From positions 1 to 7,104 of the forward strand of contig CAJZJI010000035.1 in the NCBI GenBank assembly GCA_916049935.1: a DNA stretch of 7,104 nucleotides. Reading direction: 5' to 3'. Positions 1 through 5,615 of the stretch are shown in pieces (position 1 is the stretch's first letter; every line of letters starts with the position of its first letter). The position numbers were made by a program, and so were the translations under genes. The stretch is from an uncultured Streptococcus sp. Its GTDB lineage: Bacteria > Bacillota > Bacilli > Lactobacillales > Aerococcaceae. The notes under the pieces were generated by a model. It searched no databases, had not been told where the DNA came from, and worked only from the letters and a program-made list of their open reading frames with translations.

Positions 1-118
1 TAACCGATATTCTCAAAGAGATTATACACTATTTTATGTAGAATTCATAGACAGAAAGCCAATATTAGATTTTTTTCTGAGCGAGTTGTATTTTTATTTC
101 TAAATTTTATACTCGTCA

Positions 119-147
119 TTGCACTCCTTTACAAAACAAGCTACAAT
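119..147 (+). promoter_or_regulatory. Candidate sigma-A promoter of the aminotransferase gene
   Basis: A TTGCAC -35-like box (119-124) is followed after 17 bases by TACAAT (142-147), which matches the TATAAT consensus at five of six bases. Transcription would start near 154 and leave a short leader of about 20 bases carrying the ribosome binding site at 162-169. The -35 box is weak, matching only at TTG. The overlapping TTTACA at 128-133 looks more like a -35 box but is too close to this -10. The prediction is by inspection only. Confidence 0.45.
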
Positions 148-175
148 CAAACTATGAATTTAAAGGAGGATTCCT

Positions 176-1342
176 ATGACCGTAGAACATCCATTTAACA
201 AAATCGTAGAAGGGATTGCAGTTTCTGATATTCGTCAATTCGACGCAGAAGTATCAACAATTCCTGGCATTATCAAATTAACTCTTGGAGAGCCAAATTT
301 TGACACACCTGAACATATTAAAGAAGCGGCTATCCAAGCGATTAAAGACAATCATTCACACTACACACCAAACTCAGGGATTCCTGAATTACGACAAGCT
401 GCGGCAGAATATTACAACAAGAAATTTAATTTTAATTACACAGGAGACCAAGTCATTACAACGATTGGGGCTACTGAAGGGATTAACGCCAGCTTACAAG
501 CCATCTTAAACCCTGGCGACACAGTGATCGTGCCAACACCAGTCTTCCCGCTATATTTGCCGATTACATTGGTGAACCAAGGGAACTTCATTACAGTAGA
601 TACAAGTGAAGACGGCTTCGTGTTAACGGCTGACAAATTACGTGCAACCATCGAAGCAAACCCAGATAAAAACTTCAAAGCAGTTGTTCTTGTATACCCA
701 AGTAACCCAACAGGCGTTACTTATTCTAAAGAACAATTGGAAGATTTAGCTGAAGTCATTAAAGAGCACCAACTATGGGCGTTGTGCGATGAAGTATATG
801 CAGAATTAACATATGACAAGACTCACTACTCTCTTGCAAATATCTTACCGGACCAAACGATTGTCATCACTGGTTTATCAAAATCACACGCGATGACAGG
901 ATGGCGTATCGGATTCATCTTAGGACCAACACACTTCATGAACGAAGTCGTAAAAACACACCAATACATGGTGACAGCTCCAACAAGCTTTGCGCAATAC
1001 GGAGCGCTTGCGGCGATGTTACACGGCCAAGATGACTGCGCGAAAATGATGGTGGAATATAGCGAACGTCGTGACTATCTTGCGGCTGAGTTGAAGAAAC
1101 TTGGCTTCGAAGTGGCAAGTCCTGACGGAGCATTCTACTTATTCGCGAAAATTCCTGCAAAATGCGGAACTGACTCATGGGCATTCGTTCGTGATCTTGC
1201 TCCAAAAGCAAAAGTAGCGCTGATTCCAGGGGTATCTTTCGGACCTGGTGGCGAAAGCTATGTTCGTTTCAGTTACGCTGCTTCAATGGAAAACTTAAAA
1301 GAAGTTGTCGCTCGTTTAACAACTTACTTAGCAAACATCTAA
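176..1342 (+). CDS. PLP-dependent class I/II aminotransferase (aspartate/aromatic aminotransferase-like, PatA type)
   Basis: This 388-residue protein is a fold-type I pyridoxal-phosphate aminotransferase, a cytoplasmic enzyme that moves an amino group between an amino acid and a 2-oxo acid. Visible family marks are LTLGEPNFDTP (about 35-45) for substrate contact, NPTG at 177-180 with the cofactor-contacting Asn177, DEVYAEL at 205-211 (Asp205 pairs with the pyridine nitrogen), SKSHAMTGWRIG at 235-246 with Lys236 as the Schiff-base lysine and Arg244 as a phosphate contact, and VRFSYA at 363-368 with Arg364 for the substrate carboxylate. The length is normal and the gene is complete. The ATG at 176 is chosen because AAAGGAGG (162-169) lies six bases upstream. 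It appears monocistronic, since a terminator follows the stop directly. The amino-acid specificity (aspartate, aromatic, or the N-acetyl-diaminopimelate step proposed for PatA) cannot be read from the sequence. The family call is very secure. Confidence 0.95.
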   Translation: MTVEHPFNKIVEGIAVSDIRQFDAEVSTIPGIIKLTLGEPNFDTPEHIKEAAIQAIKDNHSHYTPNSGIPELRQAAAEYYNKKFNFNYTGDQVITTIGATEGINASLQAILNPGDTVIVPTPVFPLYLPITLVNQGNFITVDTSEDGFVLTADKLRATIEANPDKNFKAVVLVYPSNPTGVTYSKEQLEDLAEVIKEHQLWALCDEVYAELTYDKTHYSLANILPDQTIVITGLSKSHAMTGWRIGFILGPTHFMNEVVKTHQYMVTAPTSFAQYGALAAMLHGQDDCAKMMVEYSERRDYLAAELKKLGFEVASPDGAFYLFAKIPAKCGTDSWAFVRDLAPKAKVALIPGVSFGPGGESYVRFSYAASMENLKEVVARLTTYLANI

Positions 1343-1352
1343 CATTTGGAAG

Positions 1353-1382
1353 GCGAAAAAGACCATATATGGTCTTTTTTTG
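1353..1382 (+). terminator. Rho-independent terminator after the aminotransferase gene
   Basis: A perfect inverted repeat (1356-1379) with an A-run, a GACC/GGTC core and an ATATAT centre is followed by a run of seven Ts (1375-1381). It begins about 11 bases after the stop codon. The A-run on the 5' side gives a T-run on the opposite strand as well, so it could also stop leftward read-through. The GC part of the stem is only four base pairs, which is modest for a terminator, but the position and T-run are typical. Confidence 0.85.
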
Positions 1383-1431
1383 CTTTATAGTTTATATACT
1401 ATATCGTTTTTATTTAAAAAATGTAGAGGCG

Positions 1432-1472
1432 GAACATGAAATTACCATATTTGGTAATTTCATGTTCGTTTT
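1432..1472 (+). terminator. 16-bp perfect hairpin with short T-run, possible second terminator
   Basis: Positions 1432-1447 pair perfectly with 1452-1467 around a four-base TATT loop. On the + strand the hairpin is followed by GTTTTC, a weak T-run, so a back-up terminator for the aminotransferase transcript is the simplest reading. On the - strand it is followed by a GC-containing sequence and would not terminate well. It lies about 90 bases past the gene end and belongs to no obvious transcript. Its core, ACCATATTTGGT, nearly repeats the core of the first terminator. Confidence 0.5.
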
Positions 1473-1555
1473 CATTCTGAAACTTTTTTCATTAGCCAAT
1501 CTCTAATAAGACATTCCGATTGATAAAAACAATATACTGAAGTTGAATAAAACAT
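1468..1555. other. AT-rich spacer between convergent genes, no gene seen
   Basis: This stretch sits between the second and third hairpins. I found no open reading frame with a ribosome binding site, no further strong inverted repeat and no convincing promoter. It appears to be plain intergenic DNA in the 257-base gap between the aminotransferase and msrA genes. Confidence 0.6.
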
Positions 1556-1597
1556 AAAAGAGCTAAAATTATCATATATGATAATTTTAGCTCTTTT
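1556..1597 (-). terminator. 42-nt perfect palindrome, terminator of the sda-msrA operon
   Basis: Positions 1556-1576 pair with 1577-1597 without a mismatch, giving 21-bp arms with no unpaired centre apart from the bases needed to turn the loop. It begins two bases after the msrA stop codon and ends in TTTT in the direction of msrA transcription, so it very likely ends the leftward operon. AAAA and TTTT flank both ends, so it could work in both directions. The stem is AT-rich apart from one GAGC/GCTC block. Confidence 0.8.
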
Positions 1598-1599
1598 GC

Positions 1600-2121
1600 T
1601 TATTTCCAAATACTTTCGATAAAAGTGTCGCGACCTGAAAGTCCGCGGTAACGTTTATAGTGTTCTGGATCCTTCTTGTAGAAATCTTGGTGATATTCTT
1701 CTGCAGGATAGAACGTACTTGCAGGCTCAATCTTTGTCACGATATCTTTTTTGAATCGTCCGCTGGCTTGCAAGGCTGCTTTGGAAGCTTCCGCAATCTT
1801 TCTTTGCTCTTCTGAATGATAAAAGATGACTGGACGGTATGAATCTCCACGGTCCACGAATTGTCCCATTGCATCCGTTGGGTCCGTTTGTTGCCAGTAG
1901 ACTTCTACGAGTTTTTCATAAGGGAATACTTCTGGGTCGAACGTGATTTGCACGGCCTCTGTATGTCCTGTTGTTCCGCTACATACTTCCTTGTATGTCG
2001 GATTTTCTTTGTGGCCGCCTGTGTATCCTGAGATTACAGACTCGATTCCTGGTTGGCTATCAAATGGCTTCACCATACACCAGAAACAGCCTCCTGCAAA
2101 TATAGCAATTTCTTTTGCCAT
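1600..2121 (-). CDS. msrA: Peptide-methionine (S)-S-oxide reductase MsrA
   Basis: MsrA reduces the S-epimer of methionine sulfoxide, free or in proteins, back to methionine using thioredoxin. The protein has 173 residues, the usual single-domain length with no MsrB fusion. The active-site motif GGCFWC lies at 10-15: Cys12 is the expected catalytic nucleophile, and Cys15 could act as the resolving cysteine (inference). Other family marks are [13 protein letters not shown] (31-43), [12 protein letters not shown] (46-57), the DPTD region at 80-83, YRPVIF (95-100) and EEYHQDFY (141-148). There is no C-terminal resolving cysteine. It is the last gene of the leftward block, 11 bases after sdaAA, and a strong palindromic terminator follows it. 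Co-expression with an oxygen-labile iron-sulfur enzyme suggests a link to oxidative stress, but the sequence shows no dedicated redox regulator site. Confidence 0.97.
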   Translation of the reverse strand: MAKEIAIFAGGCFWCMVKPFDSQPGIESVISGYTGGHKENPTYKEVCSGTTGHTEAVQITFDPEVFPYEKLVEVYWQQTDPTDAMGQFVDRGDSYRPVIFYHSEEQRKIAEASKAALQASGRFKKDIVTKIEPASTFYPAEEYHQDFYKKDPEHYKRYRGLSGRDTFIESIWK

Positions 2122-2125
2122 GTGT

Positions 2126-2135
2126 ATTCCTCCTA
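2126..2135 (-). promoter_or_regulatory. msrA ribosome binding site overlapping the sdaAA stop codon
   Basis: Read on the - strand, the sdaAA stop codon TAG is part of TAGGAGGAAT, so the AGGAGG of the msrA ribosome binding site begins inside the stop codon. Seven bases then separate it from the msrA ATG. This arrangement is typical of translational coupling, where ribosomes ending on sdaAA open or feed the msrA start. No separate msrA promoter is evident in the 11-base gap. Confidence 0.85.
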
Positions 2136-3035
2136 CTCTTGTTCCGGGTTCAACGAAACATCTTCCCCGAAAATGCGCATCTTAATCGCGACACCTGTTC
2201 TTGTGCCTGCCAATCCACCGAGTCCCGTTTCACGGAGTTCTCGTGGCATTCTTACCCCGATACTGCGCATCGCTTCAATGGTTTCATCGGCTGGAATCAC
2301 GTTTGTAATTCCTGCAAGTGCCATATCTGCGGCAATCAACGCATTTCCTGCACCAATCGCATTCCGCTTCACGCACGGCACTTCTACAAGACCGGCTACA
2401 GGATCACAAACGAGACCTAATAAATTCCCAAGCGCTGTCGCAAAGGCTTCGGAACTCTCTTGCGGCGTTCCACCGGCTGCTTCAACGGCTGCGGCTGCGG
2501 CCATCGCGCTGGCACTTCCGACTTCGGCTTGGCATCCACCTGTCGCCCCAGCAATCATCGCGTTATTGGCCACGACCATCCCAAAGGCTGCCGAAGTAAA
2601 GAGGAAACGAACTTGTTGTTCATGGTTCAAGTTCATCGTATCGGCAATCGAGAACACAACGCCCGGTAAGGTTCCACTCGCTCCTGCTGTTGGAGTCGCA
2701 CACACAAGCCCCATTGCAGCGTTGACTTCGTTTGTTCCAAGCGCGTATTGTACCCCCGCTAGAATACTATCTCCCGACAATGTTTTCCCACGTTCACGAT
2801 ATTTCTTCATCTTCAACGCGTCGCCACCCGTTAAACCTGTTGGAGAGAACACGCCCTCTCCTTCCACGCTTCGTTCAACGGCGTTCTTCATCGTTTGTAA
2901 GTTTTTTTCCATTTTCTCCCAGATGTACTCACGACTTTGCTGGGTCATTTCCATTTCTTGTTCAATCATGATTTCCGAAATGGGCTTCTTTTGTTCTGTT
3001 GCTAATGCTACCAATTCTTTAATGGTCGAAAACAT
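2133..3035 (-). CDS. sdaAA: L-serine dehydratase, iron-sulfur-dependent, alpha subunit
   Basis: This is the catalytic alpha chain of the two-subunit L-serine dehydratase, a PLP-independent enzyme that deaminates L-serine to pyruvate and ammonia with a [4Fe-4S] cluster. The 300-residue length is normal for this subunit. Family motifs are [10 protein letters not shown] (63-72), [18 protein letters not shown] (109-126), [17 protein letters not shown] (166-182), [16 protein letters not shown] (206-221) and the C-terminal [11 protein letters not shown] (271-281). Cys168, Cys210 and Cys221 keep the 42- and 11-residue spacing of the three cluster-binding cysteines I recall from the Legionella enzyme, and Cys112 is a fourth conserved-looking cysteine. 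The exposed cluster in this family is oxygen-sensitive. The ATG at 3035 follows an AAGGAAGG ribosome binding site. It lies 21 bases after sdaAB, so the two subunits are made from one message, and it is coupled to msrA downstream. Confidence 0.97.
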   Translation of the reverse strand: MFSTIKELVALATEQKKPISEIMIEQEMEMTQQSREYIWEKMEKNLQTMKNAVERSVEGEGVFSPTGLTGGDALKMKKYRERGKTLSGDSILAGVQYALGTNEVNAAMGLVCATPTAGASGTLPGVVFSIADTMNLNHEQQVRFLFTSAAFGMVVANNAMIAGATGGCQAEVGSASAMAAAAAVEAAGGTPQESSEAFATALGNLLGLVCDPVAGLVEVPCVKRNAIGAGNALIAADMALAGITNVIPADETIEAMRSIGVRMPRELRETGLGGLAGTRTGVAIKMRIFGEDVSLNPEQE

Positions 3036-3056
3036 TGCAAACTTCCTTCCTTATCA

Positions 3057-3734
3057 TCACGCAAACATATAGATGTTATGCGTTTTTCTTAATGTTTGTA
3101 TTTGTTCTTTTAATTCTGGGGATAATAAATCAACAAGTTCATATCCCATCATTTGGCTATCTTCTGTCATTTCCACTCGTTGTTTTGAAATGGTCACGCT
3201 ATGTTCATGTAGTAAATTGTAGAGAACAGGCATTTTTCCAAGAGGGACCACTTCGAGCAAGACCGGAAGAGGACCTGTAAGCTCCATCTTAAAGCCATCG
3301 ACTTCGATGACCTTCACTTCCACCGCTCCGCCACCAACAGAGGTCCCGATGAGGCGAATCGTACGCTTCTCATCGCTCAAGATTAAATCCGCGGTATTGG
3401 CGTGATTCACAGGGCTTGGTTCTTTTCGTTCGACAAATTCAATATGCATTCCTTCGGACTTGGCAATCTCAACGGCACGTGGTACGCGCTCATCGTCTGT
3501 CGCAAAACCTAAGATTCCGCTAATAATCGCAAAATCCGTTCCGTGTCCCTTATGCGTTTCGGCAAATGACTCATAATAGTCGCATCGAACGCTTTTTGGC
3601 GTTCCACCGAACAACTGTCTCGCAAGAGCACCAATCGCAATCGCTCCAGCAGTATGTGAAGAAGAAGGACCTACCATAATCGGACCAATAATATCAAAAC
3701 AACTCTTATAATTTTGTACTTTATTTCCTTCCAT
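3057..3734 (-). CDS. sdaAB: L-serine dehydratase, iron-sulfur-dependent, beta subunit
   Basis: This is the regulatory and assembly beta chain that pairs with the alpha subunit to form the active serine dehydratase. Its 225 residues include the signature NYKSCFDIIGPIMVGPSSSH (8-27, followed by TAGA), then GHGTDFAIISGILGF (63-77), and VNHANTADLIL (109-119). The region of about 150-225 corresponds to the C-terminal ACT domain of relatives, but the usual DRPG-type loop is replaced by VVPLGKMPVL, so ligand binding may be altered or lost. The ATG at 3734 is supported by AAAGGAGT six bases upstream. The reading frame ends in three consecutive in-frame stop codons, TGA TGA TAA. A candidate promoter lies in the 55-base gap behind rpiR, so the serine genes may be expressed apart from the regulator or by read-through from it. 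Confidence 0.96.
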   Translation of the reverse strand: MEGNKVQNYKSCFDIIGPIMVGPSSSHTAGAIAIGALARQLFGGTPKSVRCDYYESFAETHKGHGTDFAIISGILGFATDDERVPRAVEIAKSEGMHIEFVERKEPSPVNHANTADLILSDEKRTIRLIGTSVGGGAVEVKVIEVDGFKMELTGPLPVLLEVVPLGKMPVLYNLLHEHSVTISKQRVEMTEDSQMMGYELVDLLSPELKEQIQTLRKTHNIYMFA

Positions 3735-3760
3735 GTCGGCACTCCTTTCTTTGCTTTACT

Positions 3761-3789
3761 ATCGTATCAGTATACGCCTTCAATGTAAA
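3761..3789 (-). promoter_or_regulatory. Candidate promoter of the sdaAB-sdaAA-msrA operon
   Basis: On the - strand, TTTACA (3789-3784) and TACGAT (3766-3761) are separated by exactly 17 bases, and TGA just before the -10 gives an extended TGn motif. The -35 box matches the consensus at five of six bases and the -10 at four. It lies in the short gap after rpiR, with no terminator between, so transcription could also continue from rpiR. The prediction is by eye only. Confidence 0.5.
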
Positions 3790-4560
3790 TTATTTTTGGC
3801 CGGCAACTCGAATTGCGTATGCATCGAGTAAGATTCGGCTGATGACTTGTAGTGGTAAGCGCGAGCGAACTTCATAATCTGGGAAATACGAACTCTCAGA
3901 CTTATAGCCAACAAACGTGATATCACTGAGCTTTGCCAGAGGGCTCGCTCCGTTTGCGGTCAATAAAATAACCGGCACTTCATTTTGTTGGCAAACACGC
4001 GCTGCTTCCACTAATTCTTCGGTATGTCCATTCAATGAGATAATAATCGCCACATCTTGGGCATTTAAACGATGACTGATAGTGCGGATAATATTTGGAT
4101 CCACATACTGTTCGCAGGTGCGCTCCAACAAATGGAGTTTAATTTCCATCTCGGTTGCAATCATTTCACTGAGGCCACGCGAAAATAAATACACTCGTTG
4201 CGCTCCAAAAATCGCTTGAACGGCATCCTCAATCGTTTTGCTGTCTAGCTGTTCAATCGTTCGGCGCACTTCCTGCTCGTTTTTCACAACAACAGCTTGA
4301 ATCTTTTGGTCGACAGCCTCCAAACTCTTGAAGGTTGATAACTCTTCGTTTGTAAAACGATATTGTTTCTTCAAATCATGTTTAAAGCTGGTGAATCCGT
4401 CATAGCCTAATTTCTTCATTGTACGCACAATCGATGCAGTGGATACATTCGCATCTTCACTCAGCTTCACAATCGAGATGGACGGGATTTCATCCAGATG
4501 TTGTTCGATATAAGCAAGCAGATATTTCTCCGTATTTGTTAGACCTTGTGTATTGAACAT
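3790..4560 (-). CDS. RpiR/MurR-family transcriptional regulator with SIS domain
   Basis: This 256-residue cytoplasmic DNA-binding protein has the two-part RpiR layout. The N-terminal helix-turn-helix domain spans about 1-75, with the recognition region LSEDANVSTASIVRTMKKLGY (33-53) followed by DGFTSFKHDL. The C-terminal SIS (sugar isomerase) fold, about 115-245, binds phosphosugars in this family; the marks are VYLFSRGLSE (123-132) and VAIIISLNGHTEELVEAA (170-187), the latter corresponding to the usual SxSGxT loop. Here that loop reads SLNGHT, with Asn in place of the second Ser. The gene diverges from the PfkB-PTS operon across 108 bases, so it is the likely repressor or activator of that operon and of itself. 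It is also upstream and co-directional with sdaAB. A GGAGAG site precedes the ATG at 4560. The effector is unknown; a fructose- or tagatose-type phosphate is my inference from the neighbours. Confidence 0.92.
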   Translation of the reverse strand: MFNTQGLTNTEKYLLAYIEQHLDEIPSISIVKLSEDANVSTASIVRTMKKLGYDGFTSFKHDLKKQYRFTNEELSTFKSLEAVDQKIQAVVVKNEQEVRRTIEQLDSKTIEDAVQAIFGAQRVYLFSRGLSEMIATEMEIKLHLLERTCEQYVDPNIIRTISHRLNAQDVAIIISLNGHTEELVEAARVCQQNEVPVILLTANGASPLAKLSDITFVGYKSESSYFPDYEVRSRLPLQVISRILLDAYAIRVAGQK

Positions 4561-4575
4561 GCGAACTCTCCATTC

Positions 4576-4589
4576 TGTAAAGATTTACA
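4576..4589. promoter_or_regulatory. Candidate operator: perfect TGTAAA-GA-TTTACA inverted repeat
   Basis: Two perfect six-base arms flank a two-base centre, 16 bases upstream of the rpiR start codon, where binding would block rpiR expression. A related sequence, AAACATTTACA (4610-4620), repeats AAAGATTTACA (4579-4589) with one mismatch at a distance of 31 bases, about three helical turns, and sits near the presumed promoter of the kinase gene. This would suit the divergent RpiR protein. The 14-base repeat also resembles a catabolite-responsive (cre) site except that the central CG, important in cre sites, is GA here. Confidence 0.45.
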
Positions 4590-4614
4590 AATGTTAACCT
4601 CATTTTGGGAAACA

Positions 4615-4647
4615 TTTACAGTGTGTCATATGTAATAATAAGTATAG
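4615..4647 (+). promoter_or_regulatory. Candidate promoter region of the PfkB-PTS operon
   Basis: TTTACA (4615-4620) is a good -35 box. Downstream there are several overlapping -10-like elements, TAATAA (4636-4641, 15-base spacing) and TAAGTA (4639-4644, 18-base spacing), none ideal. Weak core elements would fit a promoter that depends on a regulator, and the -35 box overlaps the right-hand operator-like repeat. The exact start of transcription cannot be assigned by eye. Confidence 0.35.
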
Positions 4648-4659
4648 CAAAAAAAGCTT

Positions 4660-4674
4660 GGAGGTGAAATGATG
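4660..4674 (+). promoter_or_regulatory. Ribosome binding site and double ATG of the kinase gene
   Basis: GGAGG at 4660-4664 precedes two adjacent in-frame ATG codons at 4669 and 4672. The gap is four bases to the first and seven to the second. Seven is the better spacing, and the second start gives the N-terminus MIYTCTMN, which matches the common MIYT start of 1-phosphofructokinase relatives. I prefer 4672. Confidence 0.7.
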
Positions 4675-5589
4675 ATTTATACGTGTACGATGAATTTAGC
4701 CATCGATTTGTTCATTAAAACCCCGCAAATGCTACCGTCTGAAGTGAACCGAACCGACGAGGCTGTTTACATGCCAAATGGAAAAGGCGTGAATGTCAGC
4801 TTCATCTTAAAAGAACTCGGAATTGATAGCACCGCCACTGGTTTTAAAGCAGGTTTTACTGGCCAATTTATCGAGGAAGAACTGCAAAAGGCAGGCATCC
4901 AAACACAATTCGTTACGGTGGACGGAATTACTCGTATCAATGTGTTCACGCAAGTCGTGGCCACAAACGAAGAATTCAAACTCGTTAACCAAGGCCCAAG
5001 TGTTACACCCGAGCAAGAAGCTTCCCTTCTAGCCATCGTGGAAAACATGAACGCCGACGATATTTTGTTTGTTTCTGGAAGTCATCCTGAAGGCATCACG
5101 CGTGCCACTTACGAGAAAATCGCAAAAGCGTCCCAAAAACGTTGCTTTAAGTTTATTCTCGACACTTCCGCTCATTTTGTACCGGAACTATTGGGTTACA
5201 AACCATATCTCATTAAACCAAACGACGAAGAATTAGCCGGATGGTTTGGATTGAAGGACATTAGCCTTGAGGAAATTAAGGACTGCGGTCGTAAACTCCT
5301 CGAACAAGGTGCTCAAAACGTTATCGTTTCTTTAGGAGACAAGGGAGCTATTCTCTTTACACCAGACGAAACGATTCATGTCACTGCACCTGATGGCGAA
5401 GTTGTCAATACTGCCTGTGCAGGAGATACACTTCTTGCGACCTTCGTTGGAAGCAAGTTGCAAGGTTTATCCGATGAAGAAGCACTGATTAAAGCCGTCG
5501 CAGCGGGAAGCTCAACCGCATTTAGACCTGGTTTGACAGACTTCAAAGATGTTCCTACATTAATGCAACAAATCAAACGAGTATCCTAA
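4672..5589 (+). CDS. PfkB-family sugar-phosphate kinase (1-phosphofructokinase / tagatose-6-phosphate kinase type)
   Basis: This ribokinase-fold enzyme transfers phosphate from ATP to a sugar phosphate. Next to a fructose-family PTS, the likely reaction is fructose-1-phosphate to fructose-1,6-bisphosphate, or the equivalent tagatose step. Numbered from the first ATG (306 residues; 305 from the preferred start at 4672), it has PfkB signature 1 as NGKGVNVSFILKELG (37-51), a lid region about 80-110, KPNDEEL (183-189), SLGDKGA (221-227) and signature 2 as NTACAGDTLLATF (247-259), where Asp253 is the expected catalytic base. Two departures from typical FruK and LacC stand out: the N-terminal NPxxD is NLAID, and the GAGD anion-hole motif is CAGD. 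The length is normal and the gene intact. The EIIBC gene follows after 26 bases, so they form an operon. Substrate identity is uncertain, so I give no gene symbol; the family call is secure. Confidence 0.9.
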   Translation: MIYTCTMNLAIDLFIKTPQMLPSEVNRTDEAVYMPNGKGVNVSFILKELGIDSTATGFKAGFTGQFIEEELQKAGIQTQFVTVDGITRINVFTQVVATNEEFKLVNQGPSVTPEQEASLLAIVENMNADDILFVSGSHPEGITRATYEKIAKASQKRCFKFILDTSAHFVPELLGYKPYLIKPNDEELAGWFGLKDISLEEIKDCGRKLLEQGAQNVIVSLGDKGAILFTPDETIHVTAPDGEVVNTACAGDTLLATFVGSKLQGLSDEEALIKAVAAGSSTAFRPGLTDFKDVPTLMQQIKRVS

Positions 5590-5615
5590 CTCGGGAAAAT
5601 AAAGGAGGAAAAACA

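Noticed and set aside
1..175. Riboswitch or attenuator leader before the aminotransferase gene
   Set aside because: The likely transcript leader is only about 20 bases, and no stem-loop plus T-run or conserved riboswitch pattern is visible upstream.
1391..1467. Small RNA gene ending in the second hairpin
   Set aside because: A TATACT element is present but there is no usable -35 box at the right distance and the T-run after the hairpin is weak, so I do not annotate an RNA gene.
2053..3072. Long open frame of 339 codons on the + strand opposite sdaAA
   Set aside because: It runs antisense to a clearly identified sdaAA gene and overlaps msrA; its product is low-complexity with no recognisable motif, and no ribosome binding site fits its start. 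It is a by-product of the codon pattern on the other strand.
4576..4589. CcpA catabolite-responsive (cre) site
   Set aside because: The flanks fit the cre pattern, but the central CG is replaced by GA. I prefer a local regulator operator and mention cre only as an alternative.
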